Origin: Arion vulgaris
Lineage: Eukaryota > Mollusca > Gastropoda > Stylommatophora > Arionidae
DNA length: 64,000 bases
Reading direction: 5' to 3'
Assembly: GCA_020796225.1 (NCBI GenBank)
Contig: CM036761.1
Span: forward strand, 37,258,928 to 37,322,927
Each line of letters begins with the position of its first letter. The first letter of the stretch is position 1. This document shows positions 9,090 to 19,895 of this stretch, one piece after another. A model generated the notes under the pieces. It saw only the letters and a list, made by a program, of their open reading frames with translations, searched no databases and was not told where the DNA came from. A program made the position numbers and the translations under genes.

Positions 9090-10270
9090 ATGCGTGTCAA
9101 CCTCAGACAACGCAGATGTGACGACATCAAACTACGAAACTACCATTTAATACCAGTTCAAACATTTTGCATTCTTGGGTCCATAGTCACTGCCAGCCTT
9201 TCTGTTGACGACAGCAAACTACGAAACTACCATTTAATACCAGTTCAAACATTTTGCATTCTTGGGTCCATAGTCACTGCCAGCCTTTCTGTTGACGACA
9301 GCAAACTACGAAACTATCATCTAATACCAGTTCAAACATTTTGCATTCTTGGGTCCATAGTCACTGCCAGCCTTTCTGTTGACGACATCAAACTACGAAA
9401 CTACCATTTAATACCAGTTCAAACATTTTGCATTCTTGGGTCCATAGTCACTGCCAGCCTTTCTGTTGACGACAGAAACTACAGAAACTATCATCTAATA
9501 CCAGTTCAAACATTTGCATTCTTGGGTCCATAGTCACTGCACCTTTCTGTTGACGACAGCAAACTACTAAACTACCATTTAATACCAGTTCAAACATTTT
9601 CATTCTGTCCATCCATAGTCACTGCCAGCCTTTCTGTTGACGAAGAAATCAACGCTCGAATAGGCAGTGCAGCTATTACATTCGGAAAACTGTCAAAGAG
9701 AGCGTGGGACAATACAAAATTAACGTTTCAGACAAAGATTCAAATATATCGAGTCTGTGTAATTAGCTCTTTACTATATGGATCAGAAATATGGACAACC
9801 TACTCAAGACACGAGAGGAGACTTAACGCTTTCGATGTCTCCACAAAGTTATGAACAATACGTGGTACGACAAGATAACCAACTCTGAAGTGCTGGAACG
9901 TGCAAACTTACCTTCGGCATTGGCACGCTCAGCATCACAAGACTAAGATGGCTAGGACATGTGAGAAGAATGAACAATAGCTGCATACCACAAGTGTTAT
10001 TCTGTGAACTTTCGGAAGGGAAGAGGCATCAAGGCAGACCACTGCTCAGATATAAGAATGTCTGCAGGGCCTCAACGAAGAGCTTTTCTGTCGATCCCAT
10101 GAAATGGGTAAGACTGGCTGATAACCGAATTGTGTGTAAAGCAACAATTAGCAAAATATGTAGAATCTGTTGAAAAGAGACTTAGGGACGAACTGAAATA
10201 CAAGAGAACAAGCGCAAACTCAGAAATTGTTACAGAAAAACACTTGCCAATTTACCATCTGTAAAGACGA
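9090..10270 (+). pseudogene. Reverse transcriptase C-terminal relic with internal tandem array
   Basis: After the array at 9122-9645 the frame continues as INARIGSAAITFGKLSKRAW, then IYRVCVISSLLYGSEIWTTY and SRHERRLNAF, the thumb and C-terminal region of an RTE/BovB-like ORF2. It then frameshifts to EGKRHQGRPLLRYKNVC and ends at FTICKDEKRP, the remnant of a terminal zinc finger (usually CxxC...H...C). The same C terminus occurs at 51700-51985. Endonuclease and most of the reverse transcriptase are missing. It contains stops and frameshifts and is not functional. Confidence 0.82.
9122..9645. repeat. 87-bp tandem array inside reverse transcriptase code, 6 units
   Basis: Units begin at about 9131, 9218, 9305, 9392, 9478 and 9564 (counted from actacgaaac). 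The period is exactly 87 bp for the first four intervals' worth of units and 86 bp in the last two steps. Each unit encodes 29 residues around LIPVQTFCILGSIVTASLSV, normally present once in the LINE protein. The first five stay in one open frame (to 9533). Confidence 0.95.
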
Positions 10271-10624
10271 AAAAAGGCCATTATATTTATATATTGTATT
10301 AATATTGTTTTACATTTTTTTACTTTCAATTTTCAGTTATTTCACGTATGTTTTGTATTGTCACATATTTTCATTTTATGGTATTTGCGAATCAACCGTT
10401 TCACTGTGTCTATGATCTCTATTGTACATACCCAGTGTCTTTATTCTGTTTGTGCTATGTCTTTTGTTTGATCATTCCTTTCGTTAGCTTGACATATTGT
10501 CTATATATTCAACCTTGTCTCTTGTATAAACTTCGCTGTCTTTTGTCTTTGTTAAATGCCCTTCTGTTGAAAAGTCAGGTTGTTCCTAATTTATGTTTTA
10601 GTTCATGTAGTATTTCAATAATAT

Positions 10625-10905
10625 GAGCAGAATAGAACAAGTTGTTCTTCTGCGCCTTAGAATAGGACACAGTCGACCCCACAGCTAGCAACATGTATAC
10701 AAAATTCAAGATTGGCAATTCAGCCATGTGTACAGGCACATCAGACTGCAAAGCACATACTTCAAGATTGCCCCGAATATGATATACTGAGGCTAACTCA
10801 CTGGACTAACGAAACAACACTGGACATAAAACTACACGAACCTCGTTGTGAGCTACAAAATACAGTGAAGTTTATACAAGAGACAACATTGAATATATAG
10901 ACAAT
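10625..10905 (+). pseudogene. 3' end of an RNase H-type LINE
   Basis: Reads EQVVLLRLRIGHSRP, then a frameshift and AKHILQDCPEYDILRLTHWT, then LQNTVKFIQETTLNI and a stop. This is the zinc-knuckle C terminus of Jockey/I-like ORF2. It is 5'-truncated and frameshifted. Confidence 0.8.
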
Positions 10906-10919
10906 ATTTCCAGTGAACG

Positions 10920-10985
10920 AACGAAAGGAAGGATTTAGCATTTCGTGATTGTATGTTTTCTTGATAAAGATACATGGTCGAAATA
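10920..10985 (+). mobile_element. Possible Penelope-like end with hammerhead-like core
   Basis: Contains tcttgataaagatacatggt followed by cgaaatatcg, the same order of blocks as the family I arms at 6.4-6.8 kb. The flanks do not match, so this is a weak call. Confidence 0.35.
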
Positions 10986-10999
10986 TCGAGTGCAATTTA

Positions 11000-12470
11000 T
11001 TTTCATATTTAATCATTAATTTTTCCAAAACGTATGTAATACTGTATATACCTGTCTTTGTTCAATAGCCCATTTACTCAGTATTACAGCAGTCTCTCCC
11101 CTCCGCCGGTTTTTTCCAGATCTGATCGTATTCTGTCTGACCACCTCGGCTTTGCAGATTTCCGTACATCGCCTTATGTAAGGGATTAAAACCTCTTTAA
11201 GCTGAGATACGCGCTTTCAACCTAAGAACGAGCCTTGTTTTGGTTATATCAGAGCGTGTGGGCCAACAAACATGAAAAATAAGAATTAACTCCTTCCGAC
11301 AGAAGGTAACAAAATCCCTAATACATGTTAACACATATGTGGGTGTGTGTTGTATGACAAACCAAGTCACAAATATTAAACATATTTATTAAACAGTGAC
11401 AAATGGATTCTTTTTTCTGCCCTGGGACGGGGATACTATGTACCTCAAATAAAATAAACATAAACAAAGCGTGTGTAACTTGCTGACGCAATACTCTATA
11501 GAGTTGGACGTCATTTGGTAGAAATGTCTAGTCACCAGGGTCAAGGCCGTGTGCTTGACAGTGCCTCTCAAATTGAAGTAGCATAGCTACAATAAAATAT
11601 TCTTATCATTAATTAACAAATAAGCAGCGATGCAAAATATACAAACGATTATATGCTTTTTCAGTTCTCATATTTTCATTGATTACTAGTAGTAACTCGA
11701 TTTCTGTAAAATAAGTCTCTTGATTGAGACTTAATACACAAGTGATACTTTTGGCTACAGTTTGAGGACTACTGCGTAGAATCATGGTCGTGAATGGTGT
11801 GGGAGTCAGACTGGGTCATGATACGCACATGATGACTATATAACGTGTTCATGTACATATACTATTTCATGTTATAGAACAATTGATAATCTAAATATCG
11901 TTTAAAGAATGTATTATTACTAGTAGTAGTTATATAAGCTAAAATGCTCGTGTGAGACAAACATTTGTTGATATAAAAATACACGCGGCAGACATTGCAT
12001 TATCACGTGATCGAGCCATGGGATCCATCTTTACTTTTACGTTCAGTCACGATAACCGTGTCATGAACTTTGACTTTACGTTCACGTTGTCATTGCGTGC
12101 TCTACTTTTTCCTAGGCGGGCGTTCGGAATGCGAACAGCAGTACGTAATATCTTCACTCTCCTATCCTGCTTGGGAGTGAAGTGGATAAGTCATGCCTGT
12201 TGATATGACTTGGGATTGGGAACGATCTAGTTAGTCGCAATCAGCGTTACCACTCCTAGGCATTTTTTTGCTCTCAAGATCTTGGGTTTTTTTTTCTATA
12301 TATGTTAAAGAACCTTGAATTTTTCTGAGACTTCCGTTTCTAAATCAGTCAGTTACCATGTGTTTAAAAATAGCTAACTAGTGGTGATTAAATGAGTAAT
12401 TGAAACATGCAATTAAAGCAAGTATCTCTTTCGATCAGTTTCCTATGATCAGAGGTGTAGGAGGATGGGT
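11000..12470. other. No recognisable feature
   Basis: About 1.5 kb without a convincing gene, LINE, SINE or tandem repeat. Short open frames here have no protein-like character. Confidence 0.4.
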
Positions 12471-12476
12471 GCTCTA

Positions 12477-12820
12477 CCAGAGCCAACTATAAACTTATGA
12501 CTCAGGTAAGAATTATGGCAAATCAGACCACAACTACACCACGTGACCTTGCATTTCAGTATTGTTGTATATAGACGAATTCATGTTAAAATCAACACAA
12601 AATACAAAATCGAAGTTTATATTATGCAACAAGTTAAGTTTAACAATAAGGAATATCAATATTATGAATATTTTTCACAAGTAAATAACCATAGACTCAC
12701 AGAATTGAGTAAAATTGCAAAAAGCTTGCAGTGTTCTATCAAACATCTATATTCTCCTGCCCCCCTTCTCTGATCTAGGTCGGGAATCCCCGGTCAGTGG
12801 TCTGGCCTAGTTGGTTGTGG
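12477..12820. mobile_element. Family G inverted-repeat element, copy 2
   Basis: A 344-bp element with ends CCAGAGCCAACTATAAACTT and CTAGTTGGTTGTGG, flanked by CTCTA on both sides (12472-12476 and 12821-12825). The interior matches 6964-7326 in inverse orientation. Confidence 0.88.
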
Positions 12821-12989
12821 CTCTACTTACACAATTTCCCCTACAAATTAGTGTCTCAAGTGGCCAGATTTGAGCGTCAACGTTTTATTTCGCTTTTCTT
12901 CGAAAATGTTCAGTGGTAACTCTAATCGCAATACTCGACCACGTCCTCGTACTTTTCTATCATTTGTCACAATCTTACCCTGTCTTATC

Positions 12990-13198
12990 ATTCTTCTTCT
13001 TCTTTGCGTTCGTTCTTTACAACCAATTTTAATCACTCTTTGTGATATGTTTGATCTTTGCCAATAACGTGTATACGTTGCACATTGGTTGGTAGGCCCC
13101 TAAACGCATATATTTCTACACGTTTAGAACATGCGCATCCGATTTCAGCCAAATCTCCTTAGTCGCCTCTTACGACATGCGTGGCAGGTAACAGTAGT
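12990..13198 (-). mobile_element. SINE family A, head truncated
   Basis: Tail and body of A on the - strand (GAA repeats, aacgaacgcaaag, gcgtttaggggcctacc complement) up to the middle of the head (ttacctgccacgcatgtcg complement). It then switches abruptly to the N body in the other orientation. Confidence 0.82.
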
Positions 13199-13199
13199 A

Positions 13200-13448
13200 A
13201 CTGGCTAGCTACCCCACACCGTAAAATACACTAGATGGCTACAGAGCGGAGAGCGAACCGAGTAAACGCTGGCTGAAACCGGACACATCGCCGAAGGATA
13301 AGCACCAAAGCTCCAAATGGTGCTGAAAATGGGACGTAAAACACACTAATTCTAAGGCTGCATGAATCAGATTTCCATATGAATATAATTTATTGGGAAG
13401 TCTGGTACATCGGTCTGGGCGGTGATCGAGAGGGAGAGAGAAAGTTAA
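13200..13448 (+). mobile_element. SINE family N body without its head
   Basis: Matches the complement of 16489-16720: ctagctaccccacacc, ggagagcgaaccgagtaaac, gaccg-free caaatggtgctgaa, gtacatcggt, then ggtgatcgagagggagaga. The head it should have is replaced by an inverted A copy. Confidence 0.82.
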
Positions 13449-13545
13449 CTGTAATTAATTCCCATTTTCTGTCTCTTGTCTTCTATTAACAGGGAAGGAA
13501 CCCACGATGACCAAGATCATTGAGAGAAAATGACGGTGAGTCGGG

Positions 13546-13587
13546 CCAGAGCCAACTATAAACTTATAAACTTAGAGTTGGTTGTGG
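13546..13587. mobile_element. Family G, minimal 42-bp copy with 5-bp target duplication
   Basis: Consists only of the two family ends, CCAGAGCCAACTATAAACTT joined to ATAAACTTAGAGTTGG and TTGTGG. It is flanked by TCGGG on both sides (13541-13545 and 13588-13592). Confidence 0.85.
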
Positions 13588-13594
13588 TCGGGCA

Positions 13595-13945
13595 TACCCT
13601 GCAAAGACAGTCGATTGTCACTAGACAATTGAGTAGAACCCGCAAGGGAAAAAGAAACGCATTAAACGAATTGGGGACGGAGTTCTTGAGGCACTGAATG
13701 CTGCTGGATTATCCTGGACATTGCCGTGTCGTGCTATGATACAGAGAGGCGGCCGCATCATGAGGAATCGTAAGGGGGCGGCATAAGCAGCGAAATTAAA
13801 ATTGAAGGTTATTTTAAAGAAAAACACATTTAAGGGCGGCATTTCGAAAACTTGCATCATACTGAGAAAATATACCGCACAGACCTGATCCTGGGAAGCT
13901 ATAAAGAAAACGGCCAGAGAACTGGAAAAGCGGAGGACAAGCGTT
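13595..13945 (+). pseudogene. RTE-like LINE tail interrupted by another repeat
   Basis: Reads SRTRKGKRNALNELGTEF, a diverged version of the Lys/Arg-rich RTE C terminus. After an interruption of about 190 bp it resumes as ILGSYKENGQRTGKAEDKR. The interruption includes the 75-bp dispersed repeat. Stops are present. Confidence 0.5.
13807..13880. repeat. 75-bp dispersed repeat, copy 2
   Basis: See 8624-8697. The two copies differ by a few substitutions only. Confidence 0.85.
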
Positions 13946-13961
13946 TAGGCCTTACAAGGAA

Positions 13962-14164
13962 CGGATAGTAACACTTGACCTACAGAGGCCACTGAGGTCG
14001 GGGCCTAGGAAAGCTACCATAGTAAACAAAAAGCAGCCCAGAAATTGGATGTGCTGGTCTTCTTGTAGGCGCATAACTGGGACAGGGTACAATCGCTCGC
14101 TCAGAATACATACAAATCACAAAGAGTGGTTAACAAGTGGTCGATGTGAAGCTTCCGAAGAAGA
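13962..14164 (+). mobile_element. SINE family B, internally deleted head
   Basis: B body is clear (cctaggaaagctaccatagt, aggcgcataactgg, gtacaatcgctc, gtggttaacaagtggtcgat), ending gaagaagaa. The head lacks the gcatgtcgtaagagg block. Confidence 0.8.
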
Positions 14165-15460
14165 ATGTTAGATTTATAATGGACCTTCGATACATTCTGT
14201 CTGATATCGTTTCAGATCAAAGACCATATTTGCACTAAATGTTCATTGCTATGGACATCCACAATTTTATGTATCTTTGTAACAGTATGGAGCTTGGTTG
14301 AATCGCTATTATACTGAATACATTTAAACACACGTATACTATCCTAAACAGTTAGAATACGTAAACACGTGGTATCAGATTATCATATACACAAGTTACT
14401 TTATTCTTAAGATTCTATTCTTTGCATCAAAAAGGTTATCAATATACTTGCATCTCTAATTATTCGTTCCTCTTGTAAGCCGTAATTCGTAAACCAAAGG
14501 CTAATGCTTGACAACTGACCCACGTGGTAACTATTGCTCTAAACAGTTCAAGTCAGGTTGAGTGATGATTAGATGCGTCGACGTCCTCAAAGGACGACAA
14601 TGTAGAACGAAAGTCTAATTAAAGACTCTGTCAACCTAAGATGAAAGTTCTTCTGCCACGTGGTTGATGGCTACCGATCTGCAGCGGTTAACACAAGCTA
14701 AGACTTGGCGGAACTTGATGAAATTATCTGTCGTCACGTGTTAATAACTATCCACGCTGAGTGGTATAATAAATATGACGAGGTTGGCACTCTGGCATAT
14801 CAAACCTAACAATCTCAGCTTTACTTTATCTAACACTTCGTTAATTTCTTATAATATGTTCCTACTATATGTATCCCTTTCCTGCCTGTGCGAATCTTCC
14901 ATGCTTCTGTTGTGTTCCAGGGTTCTCTCGTGGTCTCGTGATTTTCTTTTTTTAGTGATCTTTCTTTGTGTGCTGACTGTGTCACGCCTTATATAGCACC
15001 CTCATCCGGAAAATGGATTGCCCAATCACCAGCCTGCTGCCCCATCTGGTCGTAAATTTTCGGTCACATGTTATTCGCCTACCTCTGTAACCAAGGGCCG
15101 TGTATCGCCTCTGTTACCCTGTTACATCTGCCATGAGCATACACTCAGGCAATCTCTTCTATATTAACCTCTTGATAGGACCCCTGTGAGTGCGGTTCAA
15201 TTCCACGTGCTGCAGAAAAGCCACTGGTTCTCCAGATTTACGTTGTTTGTGGCACCGAACCGAAGGGTTACGATGTCCATGGCACCGAGCCGAAGAACTG
15301 AAAGCTCAGGTGCTTCTGAGTCGAAAAAAACCCTCTTGATAGTTACTTGAGCGCTATTTTCAAGAAATGACTACTCTCACGCCATGTATATGGATGGATT
15401 CATCCACAATTTTCGTAGTTTTTATTTTTTTAGATCGTAGTAATTCAGATAAGATGCATC
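14165..15460. other. No recognisable feature
   Basis: Some stretches are less AT-rich than the surroundings (14.9-15.3 kb) and could be part of an unrecognised repeat or solo LTR. No paired ends were found. Confidence 0.35.
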
Positions 15461-15466
15461 ATCTGC

Positions 15467-15606
15467 TACCTTTTTCTTTGCGTTGGTTCTTTACGACCAA
15501 TTTTAATCACTCTGTGAAATATTTGATCTTTGCCAAGAGCGTGTATACGTTGCACATTGGTTTGGTAGGCCCCTAAACACATAGACTTCTACACGTTTAG
15601 GACATA
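15467..15606 (-). mobile_element. SINE family A tail fragment
   Basis: A tail and body only (tttgcgttggttctttacga, caattttaatcactctgtg, ggcccctaaacacatagac), broken off before the head. Confidence 0.8.
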
Positions 15607-15649
15607 CGTGCTACCTAATGACAATAAACAGTACCATCTGTAATTGTTA

Positions 15650-16165
15650 AACCCACTGCCTTGTGGATGGAGGCCTCGGGATCGCTAAAGGCTATGAGTA
15701 AACCCTGATAAACAATTTCCATTGTTTTGTGGGTCAGCGCGATTATGCAGAAGGTTAGAATAGTATACCTCGACCATAAATCCGGAAGAAGAGACCCTAA
15801 GTCAGCTGATGGTTATGTGTTGTATTTCATTCCATCTTCTGGCATCCTCTGCTTGATTTCAAATGTATGGACTTTGTCCTTTCTTTGGGTAAACAGTAGA
15901 GTAGAGGAGGGGTTTTCCCAAAATATGCAAGGCACATTCCGCATATTAGCTGCCCAGGCTAGGCATACATGGAAAGGATACAACACGGAAAGCAACAGTC
16001 ACGGGTTACAACTTCTCCCAAACTGGCGAAGAGGAAGGCGCCACGGGTTGCTTTCGACGGTGGATGTAGCTGTTCAGCTGTACTGGTCTTTAGCTTCAAC
16101 TCTTCGGCTTCACCTTCAACTATTCTTTGCCCTATAACGATCTTTTCTTCATAGCGACTTAGTTT
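15650..16165 (+). other. Unclassified, possibly LINE 5' region
   Basis: A relatively GC-balanced stretch with a 136-codon open frame (15727-16137) and a second overlapping frame containing VTTSPKLAKRKAPRVAF. Neither matches a domain I recognise. It lies upstream of a LINE-tail-like repeat (D). It may be untranslated or gag-like LINE sequence. I would not call it a host gene. Confidence 0.25.
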
Positions 16166-16199
16166 CACAAGATTGGGTTCTATAGGTTATTTTTTTTTA

Positions 16200-16345
16200 A
16201 TACGTTTACCCTCTATGAATTCAGGTGTACTCATGGGGCTAAACATGACATTTCTGTCTGATTTTTGCGGGAAGGCATACTTTCCTTATCAGTATTTATT
16301 GCCAATCAAGCGAGCCTTACTTCGAGTTCAGTAGTACTTGTAATA
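16200..16345 (-). mobile_element. Repeat family D, diverged copy
   Basis: Shares with 50160-50298 tctgactgatttttgcg(t/g)gaaggc, gcttgctttcc-like and cgggccttctccgactt-like blocks at moderate identity. It lacks the GAA tail seen in the other copy. Confidence 0.5.
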
Positions 16346-16483
16346 TAGACCCTGAAGTAAAGGAATATGTTTTCCTGTAAGTCTAACCGCGTACCGTTTG
16401 AGCACCGATAACTTTCGGCCCAAGTTGGTCTCGACCCCCGGAATCTCTACGGCCTGTTACTATCGCAGCTTGTTATTAGTTTT

Positions 16484-16830
16484 GCCATCTCTCTCTCTCT
16501 CTCTCGCGATCACCGCCCATACCGATGTACCAGACCTCCCCATAAATTCTATTCATGTGGAAATCTGATTCATGCAGTCTTAGCATTGGTATGTTTTACG
16601 TCACATCTTCAGCACCATTTGGAGCTCTCGTGCTTATCCTTTGGCGATGTGTCCGGTTTCAGCCAGCGTTTACTCGGTTCGCTCTCCGTTCTGTAGCCAG
16701 CTAGTGTTTTTTATGGTGTGGGGTAGCAAGCCCCACCCCAACCTCCTTAGTCGCCTCTTACGACATGCGTGGCAGGTAACAGTGGTTCTATTCTTTACAC
16801 CCCAACTTGGGCCCCGGTAACCACTCGGGC
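16484..16830 (-). mobile_element. SINE family N, full length
   Basis: About 345 bp. On the - strand: shared head (cccgagtggttaccggggcc to aggcgactaaggaggtt), then the N body (ggggcttgctaccccacacc, gagagcgaaccgagtaaacg, ccggacacatcgccaaagg), ending gggcggtgatcgcg and GA repeats. The end resembles the LINE 3' end at 7785-7845. Confidence 0.88.
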
Positions 16831-16866
16831 GTCTTCGCTATCGGACATCCCTGAGATGTCTTTTAA

Positions 16867-17529
16867 GGGGGGACTCTGGTCTGGAAACTATTTTCTTTGC
16901 TTTGGTATTAATGTAGAATTTGTATAACAATTTTGAAAGATTATGACTTAGAATAGTAAAAAAAATTAGAAAAAAAAAGTCAACGCGTTGCCATGGAAAC
17001 AATACAAAATGGCTGCCAAGCACAAAATTTCAAATTCCTAAGGCTCTGAAGTTAATGAATATAAATGAATTCTGTTTTCACTCTAAGGTGCGCAATTGTA
17101 ATATCTACAAAATTACTGATTCTTTTTAGGATATATTAAATATTACATTTTTATGAATTTTTGTGTAAACACACCCTCCAAAAACAGCTTTTGACCACAT
17201 TTTGAGGAATTTTTACCAAAAATTTATTTTAAAAATTAAATATTTAATATATCCTAAAATCATGTGTAATATTTTAGATATTACAATTGGGCACCTTAGA
17301 GTGAAAACAGAATTCATTTACATTCATTAGATTCAGAGCCTTAGGGATTTGAAATTTTGTTTTTGACGGCCATTTTGTATTGTTTCCATGGCAACACTTT
17401 GACATTTATTTTTTTACTAATTTTTTTCTACTATTCTAAGTCATACTCTTTTAAAATGCTTATACAAATTTTATATTAATATGAAAACAACGAAAATAGA
17501 TTCTTGATTTTCAAGACCCGAATCCCCCC
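16867..17529. mobile_element. 663-bp palindromic (foldback) element at TTAA
   Basis: Two arms of about 310 bp are inverted copies of one another (shared: ttagaatagtaaaaaaa-type block, gttgccatggaaacaataca, aaattcctaaggctctgaa, gtgaaaacagaattcat). The ends read GGGGGGA... and ...TCCCCCC. TTAA flanks both sides (16863-16866 and 17530-17533), as in piggyBac and Kolobok insertions. No transposase. Confidence 0.88.
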
Positions 17530-17593
17530 TTAAATCTTATCAACAAATAAACAGGGTACAGCTATTAAGAGCTTCCGAGAAAACAAATAGACA

Positions 17594-17665
17594 AACACGG
17601 AACTCGAACCACTTAGCCTAGTCCTTACGACACCAATCGCCTAGCCTATCAATACGAGCGTTTTT
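17594..17665 (-). mobile_element. tRNA-like promoter (SINE head or tRNA pseudogene)
   Basis: On the - strand an A-box-like TAGGCTAGGCGATTGG is followed at normal spacing by a B box GGTTCGAGTTCC. Cloverleaf pairing is not evident. It probably starts a SINE whose body I cannot match in the window. Confidence 0.45.
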
Positions 17666-17869
17666 ACGAACACAACCAATGAGCCATTCTAAAAAAATGG
17701 CTCAAGGGGGAGTGTCTTTCTCAAACGCTCATTATAACTAGACACAGAACAGTCAGGTAGGGTTCGTTCCAACAGTGTCTGCACAAACACATGCTATAAG
17801 CTTATAAACTCCTTGTGCTCATCTTATAATAAATTTGAAGCTACTTTGAATGATGTATGCACGTTTGTT

Positions 17870-18205
17870 TTATGTGTATACATGTGTGTATGTCTGATAT
17901 TGTCTCGTCTCAAATATATACAAGCACAACAAACCTAAATCGCTTGATCGATTCAACATCGATTTTAGTGTCCTCATCCAACAGACAGTCGCGAAGAGAC
18001 CGAAGAACATCCCCTTATCCATCTTCAACTCCCCAACAATCGATGCTGTTGATGCAAGCATGGCCGCTCTCTCATTACCGTAAACACCCGCATGCCCAGG
18101 ACAGTATATCCCCGTAAGCCTTTGGAGGTTGGTTCACTGAAGTTGCAGTGCCATTAGCGGGAAATTCTTCTACTCCAAAGGGAATATTGCCATAACTCTC
18201 TTACA
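17870..18205 (-). pseudogene. RNase H domain fragment of a LINE
   Basis: On the - strand it reads LTGIYCPGHAGVYGNERAAM, then LASTASIVGELKMDKG, an RNase H C-terminal half (the Asp of GNERAD is Ala here) and its usual linker. A frame change follows, then MLNRSSDLGL. It belongs with 7385-7645. It abuts a + strand RTE element, so two LINE families are joined head to head here. Confidence 0.8.
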
Positions 18206-18259
18206 GCATCGAAGACATGCTGGTGCAAGGGTTGATCGACTTGCCCAGCAGACAGACAT

Positions 18260-19362
18260 ATGTCTCCAGAACACTACTGGAATTGGAGCTCATATGACTC
18301 TCGCTTCGATCAGATTTATTTTCTCGTTCACTTTATATCGACTCTGCCAATTCCGGTTCCAAGCCCGGATGAAAAGGAGGAGGACTTGTGCGTGAGGCCA
18401 GCTACCTCATCACAAGAAATTGAAATAGCTACAGAAACTTGTAAGAAAGGACGCCATACCGGTAAACCGACCAGCCAGGTGGTGTGCGGTGCACCTAGTG
18501 CATCAATGACGGTTACTGATGAAAGCCGCTCTGCGGAAGTCAGCAACCCGACTCGTACATTACTTGGCTCAAAGACACACACTAAAATTGGATTTTGGAA
18601 TGTGAGAACGATGGCCACGGCTACAAAATCAGCCCAAATTGCAGAAGAAATGAAGAGATACGAGCTGGACATACTGGGGTTAAGTGAGGTGAGATGGCCT
18701 GGAACAGATAGAAGAGTAGTTAGTGGATTAACTTTCATATATTCAGGGAGAGAAGATGGTAAGCATTTTGAAGGAGTGGGTATAATGATGACACCTAGAG
18801 TAGCAAAGAGCATGTTAGAATGGGAACCCATCTCCAGTCGGATAATTAGAGCCCGCTTCAGTACCAGGCATGTCAATATGACAATACTGCAGTGTTATGC
18901 ACCAACAAATGAGACTGACGATGATAAGAAAGACACATTTTATGAGCAACTACAAGATCAAATTAACAAGACCCAAAAACATGACATGTTAGTAGTAATG
19001 GGGACTTTAATGCCAAGGTTGGAAGTGATAATGTAGGGGTAGAGAGAGCTATAGGAAAACAAGGAATAAACACAATGAATGAGAATGGAGAAAGACTGGC
19101 GGAGTTATGTATGCTGTCAAACTTAGTAATTGGAGGTACCATCTTTGCACATAAGGAAATTCATAAACTTACTTGGCACTCACCAGATGGAGTGACCAGG
19201 AATCAGATTGACCATATGTGCATAAATACACAATTTAGAACATCATTGCTGGATGTCCGTGCATACAGAGGGGCAGATGTAGGAAGTGATCATAATTTAT
19301 GCATAGGTAAATTGAAACTGAAATTGAAAATTCACCATACTAAAAAGAACAACTGCGAATAG
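18260..19362 (+). pseudogene. RTE-type AP endonuclease domain, frameshifted
   Basis: The first frame (18260-19036) has a leader of about 110 residues and then the endonuclease/exonuclease/phosphatase fold: KIGFWNVRTM (Asn metal ligand), LDILGLSEVRWPG (catalytic Glu), ILQCYAPTN (Tyr), and MLVVMG where the GDFN motif should follow. One G is missing at about 19003, shifting the frame and destroying GDFN. The second frame (to 19362) carries the rest, including LTWHSPDG, NQIDHMCI and the C-terminal GSDHNLC with the catalytic Asp-His. In animals the gene best known for capturing such a domain is craniofacial development protein 2 of ruminants, but here it is simply LINE sequence. Most EN residues except GDFN are intact, so the decay may be fairly recent. 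Confidence 0.88.
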
Positions 19363-19895
19363 ACAGTCAAAGACTACAAAATAATGAGGTAAAAGAGGAA
19401 TATCAGCTCGAACTTAAGAATAGGTTCGAGTTACTCAATGGTGAAAATGAACAGAACATTGAAGACAAATGGACTAAGATAAAGGACACACTATTGGGGG
19501 CAGCAAATAGTAGCGCAGGATTAAAGACGAAAGACAGAAAACCCTGGTTAAGCGATGACACCTGGAAATGTATTCAAGAAAGAAGAAAGATGAAACTAGC
19601 AATATTTAATACTAAGGATGCAACAGATGAAATCCAAGCTAAAGAGGAATATAGACTAAAAGACAAGGAAGTGAAAAGAGCAGCTAGAACATATGTCAAT
19701 CGACTGGCCGAAGAAGGGAAAAGGCAGCTAAGACTGGAAACAGTAAAATGCTATACAACACACTAAAACAACTTACTGAAACATTTGTTTCAAAGGGTGG
19801 CCCAATCAAGAGTAAAGATGGTAAAGTTTTAACATCAGATACCGAGCAGAAGAAAAGATGGGCAGAACATTTTGAAGAAATATTAAATAGACCTG
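19363..19895 (+). pseudogene. Linker between endonuclease and reverse transcriptase (RTE)
   Basis: Two overlapping frames give NRFELLNGENEQNIEDKW, RKPWLSDDTWKCIQERRKM and then, after a frameshift at about 19720, KMLYNTLKQLTETFVSK and EQKKRWAEHFEEILNRP. The last phrase is the standard start of the reverse transcriptase region in this family (WxxHFxxLLN). The sequence then breaks off. Confidence 0.82.

Noticed and set aside
14508..15150. Possible solo LTR (TGACAACTGACC ... ctgttacatctg)
   Set aside because: No matching second LTR, no target duplication, no primer-binding site or polypurine tract could be found.
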